A DNA stretch of 64,000 nt from DASSUW01 sp963806395 (GTDB lineage Bacteria > Actinomycetota > Thermoleophilia > Solirubrobacterales > Solirubrobacteraceae), in assembly GCA_963806395.1 (NCBI GenBank), contig CAWDYI010000005.1, positions 248,001-312,000 of the forward strand. The letters run 5' to 3'. Below the pieces are notes generated by a model. The model was not told the DNA's origin and made no database searches. It was given only the letters and a program-made list of their open reading frames with translations. Within the stretch, counting starts at the first letter, position 1; each line of letters opens with the position of its first letter. The translations under genes and the position numbers were made by a program. Of the stretch, positions 35,278-42,974 are shown piece by piece.

Positions 35278-35295
35278 CCACGATATCCGTCGTGG
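35278..35295. promoter_or_regulatory. Inverted repeat at the VOC gene start
   Basis: CCACGA (35278-35283), spacer TATCCG, TCGTGG (35290-35295), ending 7 bp before the VOC ATG. It could be an operator or a hairpin that hides the ribosome site. Confidence 0.4.
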
Positions 35296-35451
35296 CTCAG
35301 GCAGTCGACGGGCGACTGCGGCCGGCCGACCACGGCGCTCGAAGTGCACGTGCCATGGATCACCGGGGGGAGGAAGCTACGCCCACTTACTGCTACCACG
35401 ACGAGGCGGCATGCGCGACTCGATGTATGTGCGCGGAGAGGCGGCGTGTGC

Positions 35452-35880
35452 CTAGCGCCGCTCGATGACTACGACGGCGAGGTCTCTGCCCGCCTGCTTC
35501 GCGTAGGAGACGTACTTCGGGACCGCATCGACCATGAGCTCCCATAGGCGCGGCCGCTCGCTCGCGGTGGCGGGTGTCGCGATCGCGGCGAATACCTCCG
35601 CGCGCACCTGCAGCACGACGGCTGGGTTGTCGCGCAGGTTGAGATACCAAGCGGGATCGCCGCCCCCGCGTACGGCGGTTGCGACGAGGACGTAGCGCTC
35701 GCCGTCGCGTCCGTAATAGAGGGCTGTGCGACGTAGCCTGCCGGTCCGCCGGCCGCGAGTCGTCAGCAGCAGGGCGTCGTTGCCGTTGAACGTATCCCCG
35801 CGAGCGCCGCCACTCTCGACGTAGCGGCGAATGTGACGGGCGACCCAGCCGGTCGGGTTGTCGAACACCTCTCCGGACAC
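35452..35880 (-). CDS. Deazaflavin (F420)-dependent nitroreductase/quinone-reductase family protein
   Basis: 142 residues from GTG 35880. The sequence NGNDALLLTTRGRRTGRLRRTALYYGRDGERYVLVAT, then GGDPAWYLNLRDNPAVVLQV is the signature of Ddn-like split-barrel proteins that use coenzyme F420, with the G-R-x-TG-x-x-R and NLxxNPxxxxQ elements. F420 use fits an actinobacterium. Its start lies 26 bp after the stop of a decayed gene; no better start exists upstream. Confidence 0.85.
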   Translation of the reverse strand: MSGEVFDNPTGWVARHIRRYVESGGARGDTFNGNDALLLTTRGRRTGRLRRTALYYGRDGERYVLVATAVRGGGDPAWYLNLRDNPAVVLQVRAEVFAAIATPATASERPRLWELMVDAVPKYVSYAKQAGRDLAVVVIERR

Positions 35881-35905
35881 GGCGCGGAATGCTCGCAGGG
35901 ATGGG

Positions 35906-36142
35906 TCAGGGCTCGATCGCGCGCGTGACCTCCTCCACGGTGCGCGGCTCGGTCGACGGCTGCAGGCCGGAGGGCGGCTCGTCGCGGTCGGTCGGTTCGA
36001 GCAGCGTCGCCTCGCCGTCCGGTGTGACGAGATAGACGCCGGGATCGGCGCCGCTCCCGCAGCCCGAGCCGGCGGGGCGGAACACGATCGCGCGGCCGTC
36101 GGTCGTCCAGCCGAGCGGCACGGCGGGTCCGGTCGAGACCGG
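35906..36142 (-). pseudogene. C-terminal fragment of a TolB/PD40-type beta-propeller protein
   Basis: The minus-strand frame reads ...VSTGPAVPLGWTTDGRAIVF, then GVYLVTPDGEATLLEPTDRDEPPSGL and stops at 35906. The last blade and tail of a WD40-like/PD40 propeller can be recognised, but everything upstream is missing: the frame begins directly after sigma-factor sequence at about 36143. In this lineage ECF sigma genes are often followed by such propeller genes, so a deletion has probably fused the two. Confidence 0.6.
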
Positions 36143-36476
36143 CTGCGCTCGTCGAGCTCGATCCGGCCGATGCCGAGCCTGTCGCGGGCACGCCGCTCGA
36201 CATGCCCGCGCTGCATCGTTCTCAGCAGCTGGTGCCGGGCGATCCCGAACAGCCAGTTGACCGCCGAGCCGCGGTCAGGGTCGAACCGCGCGAGCCCTTC
36301 GAGCGCGCACGCGAACGTCTCGGCAGTCAGGTCGGCGCCAGCTCCGGATCGCGCGTGCGCCGGACGAGGTAGCCGAGCACGGGCGCCGCATGCCGGCGGT
36401 AGAACCGCGTGAACGCCTCAGCGTCCGTGCGAGCGGCGAGGAGAAGGGCCTCGTCCGTGACACGCTCGTCGATCAT
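36143..36476 (-). pseudogene. Decayed ECF sigma factor (frameshift plus loss of region 4)
   Basis: From ATG 36476 the frame reads MIDERVTDEALLLAARTDAE, continues through FTRFYRRHAAPVLGYLVRR and TRDPEL, then stops at 36331-36345. Adding one base restores ADLTAETFACALEGLARFDP and GSAVNWLFGIARHQLLRTM, the rest of sigma region 2, which runs to RIELDERS at about 36143. Region 4 is absent; propeller sequence follows. So the gene carries both a single-base loss and a large 3' deletion. Confidence 0.75.
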
Positions 36477-36516
36477 CCATGACCAATTACAGGTACGCCG
36501 TGTTCCTGTGACAGGT

Positions 36517-37173
36517 TCAGAGTTCGTGGTCCGCCAGCTCGCGCAGGACGAGCGTGATCCGGCGGTCCCCGGTGACGTCGAGCTCGAAGCCCGAGGTCCA
36601 GCTGCCGGCCAGCTCACCGTCCTCGGCGCGCACGTGGTCCACAACGTAGTTGCGGTGCTGCGGCGACACCCAGCTGCCCCGCTCGAGGTCGATCAGGCCG
36701 CCCCCGATCTTCCAGCGGCCGGCCGCGACGCGGAATGTGAAGTCCGGTCCCTCGACGCTCCGCTTGAGGTAGCGCGCCTCGAACACGCCCTGCGACTTCA
36801 TCTTGGCGAACGGGAGCAGCGCCTCGGGCACGCCGTCGAGGCGCGCGGGGTCGAGGAAGACGTCGAGCCGGTCGGGGTAGCCGACGTCGCTTTCGAGCCG
36901 GCCGGTGATCTCGAAGAACGGGCCTGCCGCATCCAGCTCGATCGGTCGCTCCGACGACACGGCCACGGTTGCCGCGACCACGGTCGTCACGTCGGCGCGG
37001 ACCTTCGCGATCACCGCCGCCTCGGGAGCGCCGTCGACGACGAGGCGAAACTCTCCTCGATCGTCGGTCACGCCGTCCGCGAGCAGCGACGGGCCGGCGG
37101 GATCGAGCGCCAGGACGTCCTGCCCTCCGAGCGGCCGTCCCTCGACCCGCAACGTCCCGGAGATCGCCGTCAT
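36517..37173 (-). CDS. Partner of the LQRTAGNQAV protein; carboxypeptidase-regulatory-like N-terminus
   Basis: 218 residues. Residues 3-75 look like a transthyretin-type beta-sandwich (SGTLRVEGRPLGGQDVLAL, GVTDDRGEFRLVV), the carboxypeptidase-regulatory-like fold. The remaining 140 residues are beta-rich (FFEITGRLE, FTFRVAAGRWKIGGG, RITLVLREL) without a recognised family. No signal peptide. Its ATG overlaps the stop of the upstream LQRTAGNQAV gene (ATGA), so the two are made together; adaptor, chaperone, immunity protein or second cargo are all possible. Confidence 0.7.
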   Translation of the reverse strand: MTAISGTLRVEGRPLGGQDVLALDPAGPSLLADGVTDDRGEFRLVVDGAPEAAVIAKVRADVTTVVAATVAVSSERPIELDAAGPFFEITGRLESDVGYPDRLDVFLDPARLDGVPEALLPFAKMKSQGVFEARYLKRSVEGPDFTFRVAAGRWKIGGGLIDLERGSWVSPQHRNYVVDHVRAEDGELAGSWTSGFELDVTGDRRITLVLRELADHEL

Positions 37174-38225
37174 GGGAGGTAGGTCACCTTCGGGAACTGG
37201 CTGATCAGCCGCTTGCGCTGCTCCGGGTCCAGCGAGGTCGCCGAACCGGCCGACTGAACCGTGTTCTTGCGCGGCGGCGTGGTCTTGGTCGTGAACACCC
37301 ACTCGACGTCGATCTCCACCTTGTACAGGACGTCGACGTCGCGGACGAGGTAGGTCGTGAAGTGGGCGCGCGACGTGACCGTGGTGGCGCCGTCGTCGAG
37401 CTGGGCGTCCACGAACGCCTTGGCGGCCCCCGGCGCGTCGTAGATCGTCGTGGCGTCCGCGGTCCGCACGTTCGTCCCGCCCGCCTCGTAGAACGGGCTG
37501 CCCTTCGCAGGGTCGGTGTCCGTGTTGTAGTTCGGCTTCTTCGGGTCGGTGGTGAGCTTGTAGCGGCCGCCGCTCGTGCCGATCTCGTCGTCGAGCCGGA
37601 ACGTCTTCTTCGTCGGGTGATCGACGACGATCTCGCGCCAGATGAACTGCAGCCAGCGCGTCTTGGCCGCCTCGGCGCCCTTGTAGCCGACCGAGAAGCC
37701 CTCCTTGTAGGTCCCGCCCGCGTATTCGGCACCGGTTCGGACGCTGACCTCGCCTCCGCCCACCTTGCCCGAGTGCTTGAGCTCCCCCTCCTTGGTCACG
37801 TTGGCCTGGTCGCCCTCGGTGGTCGCCGGCGGCGGGTTGCGCTTGAACGCGACGAGCCGGTTCAGCCGGTACGCCCCGGTCATGAACGGCATGATGCTGA
37901 GCCCCCACGCCGCGAAGCCGAGCTTGCCGAGCTGGTCGTCGGTCAGGCCCTTGATGAGGTCGTTGATCTCCTTGTCGGGCAGGTCCTTGATCGCGGTCGC
38001 GGCCGCCATCCAGTCGTCGGCCTTCACCGCGTCCTGGAACGCGTCCTTCGGCGCCTTGGCGGTCGCCGTCGGACCGTTGCGCGCGAGCATCTGCCCCACC
38101 GCCTGGTTCCCGGCCGTGCGCTGGAGCGCCAGGACGGCTTCGGCGGGCGCGGGCGGCGCAGGCCCCGGCTCCGCCTGCTCCTCCGCGACCACCGGAGTGA
38201 CCCGGACGCGTCGCTTCTCTTTCAC
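37170..38225 (-). CDS. LQRTAGNQAV-motif protein, candidate contractile-injection-system cargo
   Basis: 351 residues from GTG 38225 (TTG 38231 is the alternative). The N-terminus is basic then Pro/Ala/Glu-rich, leading to VLALQRTAGNQAVGQMLAR at about 33-51. That short LQR-x-AGN-x-AV motif is known from proteins linked to extracellular contractile injection systems and from DUF4157-type toxins. Next comes a small helical segment (KEINDLIKGLTDDQLGKLGF) and a 200-residue domain rich in beta strands and charged residues that I do not recognise. No signal peptide. No sheath, tube or baseplate genes are in the window. Confidence 0.72.
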   Translation of the reverse strand: MKEKRRVRVTPVVAEEQAEPGPAPPAPAEAVLALQRTAGNQAVGQMLARNGPTATAKAPKDAFQDAVKADDWMAAATAIKDLPDKEINDLIKGLTDDQLGKLGFAAWGLSIMPFMTGAYRLNRLVAFKRNPPPATTEGDQANVTKEGELKHSGKVGGGEVSVRTGAEYAGGTYKEGFSVGYKGAEAAKTRWLQFIWREIVVDHPTKKTFRLDDEIGTSGGRYKLTTDPKKPNYNTDTDPAKGSPFYEAGGTNVRTADATTIYDAPGAAKAFVDAQLDDGATTVTSRAHFTTYLVRDVDVLYKVEIDVEWVFTTKTTPPRKNTVQSAGSATSLDPEQRKRLISQFPKVTYLP

Positions 38226-38294
38226 GGGCAAACTGTCTCAGGACCGCGCTGCCCGAAGAGGCAGACTTCCGTGAGCGCGGTCAGCCCGTGACGG

Positions 38295-38675
38295 TCAGCC
38301 GTACGTCCGCCACCTGGCGATCGGCGAGTCGTAGAGGACCCACCCGGACTGGTCGTGTCCCTTGACCTTGAAGTAGATCTCGGCGGGCTCCTTGATCTTC
38401 GGGCAACGCAACGTGTGCCGGCCGTCCGAGTACGCGTACTTGACCTTGTCGGCGATGCCGGCGTAGTTCCACGACACCCGGACGCGCTTGCCGTTGGCCA
38501 CGTTGTCGTAGATGTCGAAGCAGTCGCCGTTCGGGTGGAAGACGACGCCGGCGAGGTTGTGCTGCGTCTGCGTGCGGTCCGATCGGACCCAGGCGGAAGC
38601 GGACGAGGTTGCGATCGCGCTCACGGCCAAGACCGCGATCGCGACCGCGAGAACTGAGAGTCGGCGGAAATTCAT
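38295..38675 (-). CDS. Small secreted protein
   Basis: 126 residues with a clear signal peptide (RRLSVLAVAIAVLAVSAIATSSASA). The mature part has two cysteines (NGDCFDIYD, TLRCPKIK) and is beta-rich with several Trp/Tyr (VSWNYAG, SGWVLYDSPIARWRTYG). No domain recognised. Divergent from another secreted protein at 38796; the 120 bp between them hold both promoters. Confidence 0.7.
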   Translation of the reverse strand: MNFRRLSVLAVAIAVLAVSAIATSSASAWVRSDRTQTQHNLAGVVFHPNGDCFDIYDNVANGKRVRVSWNYAGIADKVKYAYSDGRHTLRCPKIKEPAEIYFKVKGHDQSGWVLYDSPIARWRTYG

Positions 38676-38795
38676 AGAACGACGTACCTCCGTGTGATGG
38701 GGATCTGCTCCACCCCGTTACTCACGGATCGCGCGCCCGAATATTCCCGGCTCGTCCACCTTTACCGCGGCAATGGGCTGTGGTCTAGTTGCGCG

Positions 38796-39581
38796 ATGAC
38801 CCGCTCGCTCGCGCTCGCCATCCTCGCCCTGCTCGCGCTGCCCTCGGCTGCGCTCGCCAACCCGTCGATCTCGGTGTCGTCCTCGCGTGACGGCTCCACG
38901 TCGCGCCTGCCGGCGAAGGTGAAGCACCGTCTGACGATGACGGCGGGCGCCACGGCCGAGGCCGTGACCGTGAGCGTCAGCCCGTCGGCGCGGCTCGAGG
39001 TGGGCGGCAATCCGCAGACGGTGACCTTCCCGACGAGTGGCACCGGGCCGGGTGTGGCCGCGTGTCCGGGTCGCTGGATCCGGCTGCACAACGCCTACCG
39101 TGCCGGCTCGCTGCTGGACTCGGTGACGTTGACGCTCGCGCCTGGGGCGACCGCGTTCGTCGAAGCGACGGTCACGCTCGTGCGGGCGCCGTGGGCCGAC
39201 GAGACGCTCGACGCCTCATGGCTGGTCGAGCCCGCGCAGGGGAGTCCGTTCGACGTCATCTCGACCGCACCGCGCTACCGCGGTCCGATCGGCGTCCAAC
39301 TCGCGTTCGGGGTCGCCCGCGCGCCGGACGGGCACTACGTCGTCACCGGCACGACCGACCCGAGCGTCAACTCCGGCCGCGTCGAGCTCTGGGCCTACCC
39401 GCCGCGACGCAACCGCGCGAAGCGGATCGCGCGCGTACGCGTCCACGAGGGGTCGTGGTCCTTCAACCACTTCATGCCCGACCGCACCGGCCGCTGGGAG
39501 CTCTACGCCCGCTACCGCGCGGGCGGCCGCACCTTCGCCAACGACACGTCCGAGTGCGGCACGTTCGTCCGCGTCCGCTGA
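38796..39581 (+). CDS. Secreted beta-rich protein of unknown function
   Basis: 261 residues from ATG 38796, giving the signal peptide TRSLALAILALLALPSAALA. Two beta-sandwich-like parts are suggested: residues 25-130 (SRLPAKVKHRLTMTAG, VSVSPSARLEVGG) and 155-255 (HYVVTGTTDPSVNSGRVEL, GRWELYARYRAGGRTFAND). A single pair of cysteines (VAACPG, SECGTF) may form a disulfide. Not recognised further. Confidence 0.68.
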   Translation: MTRSLALAILALLALPSAALANPSISVSSSRDGSTSRLPAKVKHRLTMTAGATAEAVTVSVSPSARLEVGGNPQTVTFPTSGTGPGVAACPGRWIRLHNAYRAGSLLDSVTLTLAPGATAFVEATVTLVRAPWADETLDASWLVEPAQGSPFDVISTAPRYRGPIGVQLAFGVARAPDGHYVVTGTTDPSVNSGRVELWAYPPRRNRAKRIARVRVHEGSWSFNHFMPDRTGRWELYARYRAGGRTFANDTSECGTFVRVR

Positions 39582-39593
39582 CGCCCGCCGGGG

Positions 39594-39905
39594 TTACCGC
39601 TCGGGCAGCAGCGGACGCATGAAGCTGCGCTCGTAACGGCGCACGCAGTCGGACTCATCCCGGATCCGATCGGCCTCGACGAACTCCGGGTCGACGCCGA
39701 AGCGCTGCCGGTAGCGCTCGTACTCGGCCAGGTTCGGGAAGCTGAACAGCGCGTACGCGATGTCACTCGCTCCCTCGGCCGGCAGGAAGTAGCCGTGATG
39801 GGTGCCACCGTGGCGCTCGACGAGCTCCATCCACGCCTGGGCGAAGCGCTCGAACGCCTCGATCTTGGACGGGTCGATCTCGTAGCGCAGGTGGCAGGTG
39901 ATCAC
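39594..39905 (-). CDS. NIPSNAP-family protein
   Basis: 103 residues from GTG 39905. The dimeric alpha+beta barrel pattern HLRYEIDPSKIEAFERFAQAWMELVERHGG, then LFSFPNLAEYERYRQRFGVDPEF matches NIPSNAP-like proteins, whose bacterial function is unclear. The start overlaps the stop of the upstream small membrane protein (GTGA). Confidence 0.85.
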   Translation of the reverse strand: MITCHLRYEIDPSKIEAFERFAQAWMELVERHGGTHHGYFLPAEGASDIAYALFSFPNLAEYERYRQRFGVDPEFVEADRIRDESDCVRRYERSFMRPLLPER

Positions 39906-40174
39906 GCGCGCAGCATCTCACGGCCCGCCGCTCCACGGCGGTCGCGGGCCTCGCGACGCCGGCGGCCCAGGCGGTTGAGTGCGATCCCGCCGGCGAGGAT
40001 CAGCGCGTTGAAGATCCAGTAGAGGACGTCGCCGTCGCCGGCGTCGAAGACGACGACGGTCTGGATCGGGAAGATGATCGCCCAGGCGATCAGGTAGAGG
40101 ATCAGGCCCGATCGCGAGGATCGCGAGAAGTAACCCAGGGCCCCGGCGAGGAGGACAGCAGCGATGAGTTCCAT
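39902..40174 (-). CDS. Small membrane protein
   Basis: 90 residues from ATG 40174. Three hydrophobic segments (about 3-16, 22-42 and 52-66) followed by a strongly basic tail (RLGRRRREARDRRG). No family recognised. Translationally coupled to the NIPSNAP gene. Confidence 0.7.
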   Translation of the reverse strand: MELIAAVLLAGALGYFSRSSRSGLILYLIAWAIIFPIQTVVVFDAGDGDVLYWIFNALILAGGIALNRLGRRRREARDRRGAAGREMLRA

Positions 40175-40209
40175 GCTGCGTACTCAACCGCCGGCGGGCC
40201 TGCTGGTCG

Positions 40210-40292
40210 TCACCCCACAGTGGCGTCTTGCCCTGCCTCCGCGGGGGTACGTTCGACGGGCAGCTCTGCCACCACCCGCCAGCCACCGCTGA
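40210..40292 (-). pseudogene. 3' remnant of a histidine kinase gene
   Basis: On the minus strand the frame ...VSGGWRVVAELPVERTPAEAG runs to a stop at 40210. SGGWRV-x-AELP is the typical last strand of a GHKL kinase of the DesK/NarX type. Nothing upstream of it on this strand belongs to a kinase; instead a truncated response regulator begins on the opposite strand at about 40297. Confidence 0.5.
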
Positions 40293-40296
40293 CCGC

Positions 40297-40821
40297 CGGT
40301 CCGGCGTCGTGCTGATGGACATCCAGATGCCCGCCCTCGACGGGATCTCCGCCGCCCGGCGGATCCGCGAGGACGCGGGAGCGCGCCACGTGGCGGTGCT
40401 GATGCTCACGACCTTCGATCTCGACGAATACGTCTACGAGGCGCTGCGGGCGGGTGCGAGCGGCTTCCTGCTCAAGGACGTCCCGCCGGAGGACCTGATC
40501 GCGGCGGTGCGCATCGTCGCGGCCGGCGATGCCCTGATCGCGCCCGCGATCACCAAGCGCCTGATCGAGCAGTTCGCTCGCGCCGCGCCGGCGAGCCGGC
40601 CTCCCGAGCAGCTCGCGGAGCTGACGCCCCGCGAGCTCGAGGTGCTCAGCCTCGTCGCACGCCGCCGGTCGAACGGTGAGATCGCGGACGAGCTCGTCCT
40701 CAGCGAGGCGACGGTGAAGACGCACGTCAAACGCGTGCTGGCGAAGCTCCGGGTCCGCGACCGGGTCGGCGCCGTGGTCTTCGCATACGAGGCGGGGCTC
40801 GTGACGCCAGGCTCCGGGTGA
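40297..40821 (+). pseudogene. N-terminally truncated NarL-family response regulator
   Basis: The frame enters homology at GVVLMDIQMPALDGISAARR, i.e. at the phospho-acceptor aspartate, and then continues normally through the receiver end (SGFLLKDVPPEDL) and a complete LuxR HTH (LTPRELEVLSLVARR, VKTHVKRVLAKLRV) to the stop. The first 50 residues, including the acidic pocket, are missing, and the upstream in-frame sequence is unrelated. It may still be translated as a DNA-binding protein, but no phosphorylation switch is expected. Confidence 0.75.
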
Positions 40822-40876
40822 GCTCCCATATGCTCCGCGCGAGGAACGGAGCTACGCGGGGTTCTAAGGGGCAGCC

Positions 40877-41989
40877 ATGAGATCCAAGCTCGCAGCAGCG
40901 GTCGCCGCACTCGTCACCGTCGCCACGCTGGTGCCCGCGACGTCTGCGGTCGCCGACGGGTCACGGCTGGACCTTCGGTTCCGCGGCCAGGCGATCGTCC
41001 CGACGGGGACGATGTTCCGCGGTACGACGGTCGGCGGCCTGTCGTCGATCACGTACGACTCGCACCGCAAGGTCTTCTACGCGGTCTCCGACGACCCGAG
41101 CCAATTCCAGCCGGTGCGGTTCTACACCGTCGGGCTCGACGTGCGCGACGGACGGCTGGCCGACGGTGACGTCCGCTTCAAGGACGTCACGACGCTGCTT
41201 GCGCCGGGTGGCCAGCCGTACGCGCCGTTCAGCCTCGACCCCGAGGGCCTCGCGCTGACCAAGGACCGCCGGCTCATCTTCACGTCCGAAGGCCTGCCCA
41301 ACAGCCTGATCGACCCGTTCGTGCGGCGCTACTCGCTCGATGGGTCGTTCCTCGGCTCGCTGACGGTGCCGCAGCCGTTCCTGGTGACGGCCGATCAGTC
41401 GAGCGGCGTCCGGGCGAACCTCGGGTTCGAGAGCGCCGGCGTGCGTCGGGACGGCCGGTTCGCCTTCACGGCGACCGAGAACGCGCTCTACCAGGACGGC
41501 CCGCCCGCGACGATCTCAGGCGGCAGCCCGGCGCGGATACTGCGCTACAACCTGCAGACCCGGCGGCTCGACCGCCAGTGGGTGTACGAGACCGACCCCG
41601 TCGCGCAGCCGCCGGTGCCGGCCGGCCAGTTCTCGGTCAACGGGATCGTGGAGCTGCTGCCGCTCGACGACGATTCCCTGATCGCGATGGAGCGCTCGTT
41701 CTCCGTCGGCGCACCCGGGACGGGCAACTCGATCAAGCTCTACAAGGTGACGCTCCGCGGCGCGACCAACGTCAACGGCGTCGACAGCCTCCAGGGCAAG
41801 CGCGTCCGCCCGGTGCGGAAGACGCTGCTGCTGGATCTCGACGACCTCGGCATCCCGCTCGACAACGTCGAGGGCCTGACGTTCGGGCCCCGGCTGTCGC
41901 ACGGCCGCCGATCCGTCGTGCTCGTCAGCGACAACAACTTCGCCGCCGCCCAGTTCACGCAGTTCCTGCTGTTCGCGCTCAACGAGTAG
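40877..41989 (+). CDS. Secreted esterase-like-activity-of-phytase family protein
   Basis: 370 residues with signal peptide (SKLAAAVAALVTVATLVPATSAVA). The body is a beta-propeller-like domain with GGLSSITYDSHRKVFYAVSDD near the start, FSLDPEGLAL, and NVEGLTFGPRL near the end, the family's paired acidic-glycine motifs. Similar proteins are annotated as phytase-like esterases; catalysis has not been proven for most. Monocistronic. ATG 40877. Confidence 0.88.
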   Translation: MRSKLAAAVAALVTVATLVPATSAVADGSRLDLRFRGQAIVPTGTMFRGTTVGGLSSITYDSHRKVFYAVSDDPSQFQPVRFYTVGLDVRDGRLADGDVRFKDVTTLLAPGGQPYAPFSLDPEGLALTKDRRLIFTSEGLPNSLIDPFVRRYSLDGSFLGSLTVPQPFLVTADQSSGVRANLGFESAGVRRDGRFAFTATENALYQDGPPATISGGSPARILRYNLQTRRLDRQWVYETDPVAQPPVPAGQFSVNGIVELLPLDDDSLIAMERSFSVGAPGTGNSIKLYKVTLRGATNVNGVDSLQGKRVRPVRKTLLLDLDDLGIPLDNVEGLTFGPRLSHGRRSVVLVSDNNFAAAQFTQFLLFALNE

Positions 41990-42011
41990 CCAGACCGTCC
42001 CAGCCCCACCG

Positions 42012-42243
42012 CATCCCCAGCACATCGAGCGACTGGCGGCCTATTGGGCGGAGGTGATGGGCGGGCCGCCCAGCTACTCGCAGTCGTGCGGCGACCAGTC
42101 GGGCGTCTTGCAGATGCATGCTGGCCGGGATGCGAGAACGGATGGTTCAGCTCAGGATCTGCGAGGCAGCGCGCGTGATGCGCCGCAGCGAGGGCGAGGA
42201 ACGCGGCCTCGCCCCCGGCGAACTCGAACAGCGAAGGACGCAT
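42012..42243 (-). pseudogene. Truncated-haemoglobin (group II-like) pseudogene with an internal inversion
   Basis: Minus strand from ATG 42243 encodes MRPSLFEFAGGEAAFLALAA, then HHARCLADPELNHPFSHPGQH, the N-terminal half of a bacterial globin. The next globin segment, HPQHIERLAAYWAEVMGGPP and SYSQSCGDQSGVLQMHAG, is present but on the PLUS strand (42012-42125). Flipping the block between the GCAT at 42011 and the ATGCATGC at 42114-42121 joins the two in frame. The C-terminal third of the globin is missing. Both breakpoints share a GCAT/ATGC inverted tetranucleotide. Confidence 0.8.
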
Positions 42244-42276
42244 CCGAGCAGCGTCGAGCAGCGACGCGATCGGGCG

Positions 42277-42852
42277 TCAGGTCCTGCAGCTGAGGAGATA
42301 CTCGTTGTAGGCCGTCCGCGTGTAGGCCGTGCCGCCGCTGGTCCGCGAGTACGACATCGCCTTCGTGCGGTACAGGCGGGCGTCACGGTGGCTGCACGAC
42401 ACGCGCGCGGTGGCGCCGACATCCCCCGAGCCACTCCTACTGTTAATCGCGACGTCCATCTGTTGCCAGCTGCCGTTGTACCGCTGCAGCGTGGTGATGA
42501 TCTCGTTGTACACGATGTTGCCGGCACAGCCGCGGCTGTAGCCCGGCCCGTACACCTCGGTCCAGGTGGACTTGTTCGGCCGTCCCGCGACGGCGGTGCA
42601 ACCGGTGGCGGCCGCCGCGGCGACGATCCTGGTCACCTGTGGGCACTTCGCCGCGGCCGGGTCGGCCATGCAGCTTCCCTTCGGTGCGAGCGCCATCATC
42701 CTGGCCGCCTCGGGCGACACGCTGATGCCGGCTGCCTGCGCACGAGCCACGCCCGCGCTGACCGACGTGCTCGCCATCGCCGATGACGCAGGTGCACCAC
42801 CTGTCGTCATCGTCCCCGCAATTACCGTCACTGCCAACAAACGACGCCTCAC
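42277..42852 (-). CDS. Secreted cysteine-containing protein of unknown function
   Basis: 191 residues from GTG 42852, with the signal peptide RRRLLAVTVIAGTMTTGGAPASS. Six cysteines in the mature part (GSCMAD, AKCPQV, TGCTAV, RGCAGN, VSCSHR, LLSCRT) suggest three disulfides. A conserved-looking stretch is NIVYNEIITTLQRYNGSW. No domain recognised; likely a stable extracellular protein. Confidence 0.68.
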   Translation of the reverse strand: MRRRLLAVTVIAGTMTTGGAPASSAMASTSVSAGVARAQAAGISVSPEAARMMALAPKGSCMADPAAAKCPQVTRIVAAAAATGCTAVAGRPNKSTWTEVYGPGYSRGCAGNIVYNEIITTLQRYNGSWQQMDVAINSRSGSGDVGATARVSCSHRDARLYRTKAMSYSRTSGGTAYTRTAYNEYLLSCRT

Positions 42853-42952
42853 TGGAACTCCATTCCTTTTCGGGGAGTGTGCGTCGCACGGTAATACTGG
42901 TCAGGAGCGATGCGCAATCGCGCGACCGCTCGACGTCCCGGTGGAGTCCGTG

Positions 42953-42972
42953 CCTCGTCCGATCGGACGAGG
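42953..42972 (-). terminator. 20-bp perfect palindrome after the HNH nuclease gene
   Basis: CCTCGTCCGATCGGACGAGG, two bases beyond the nuclease stop (42975) in its direction of transcription. Probably the terminator hairpin, although the loop is tight and no T tract is obvious. Confidence 0.55.
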
Positions 42973-42974
42973 GC

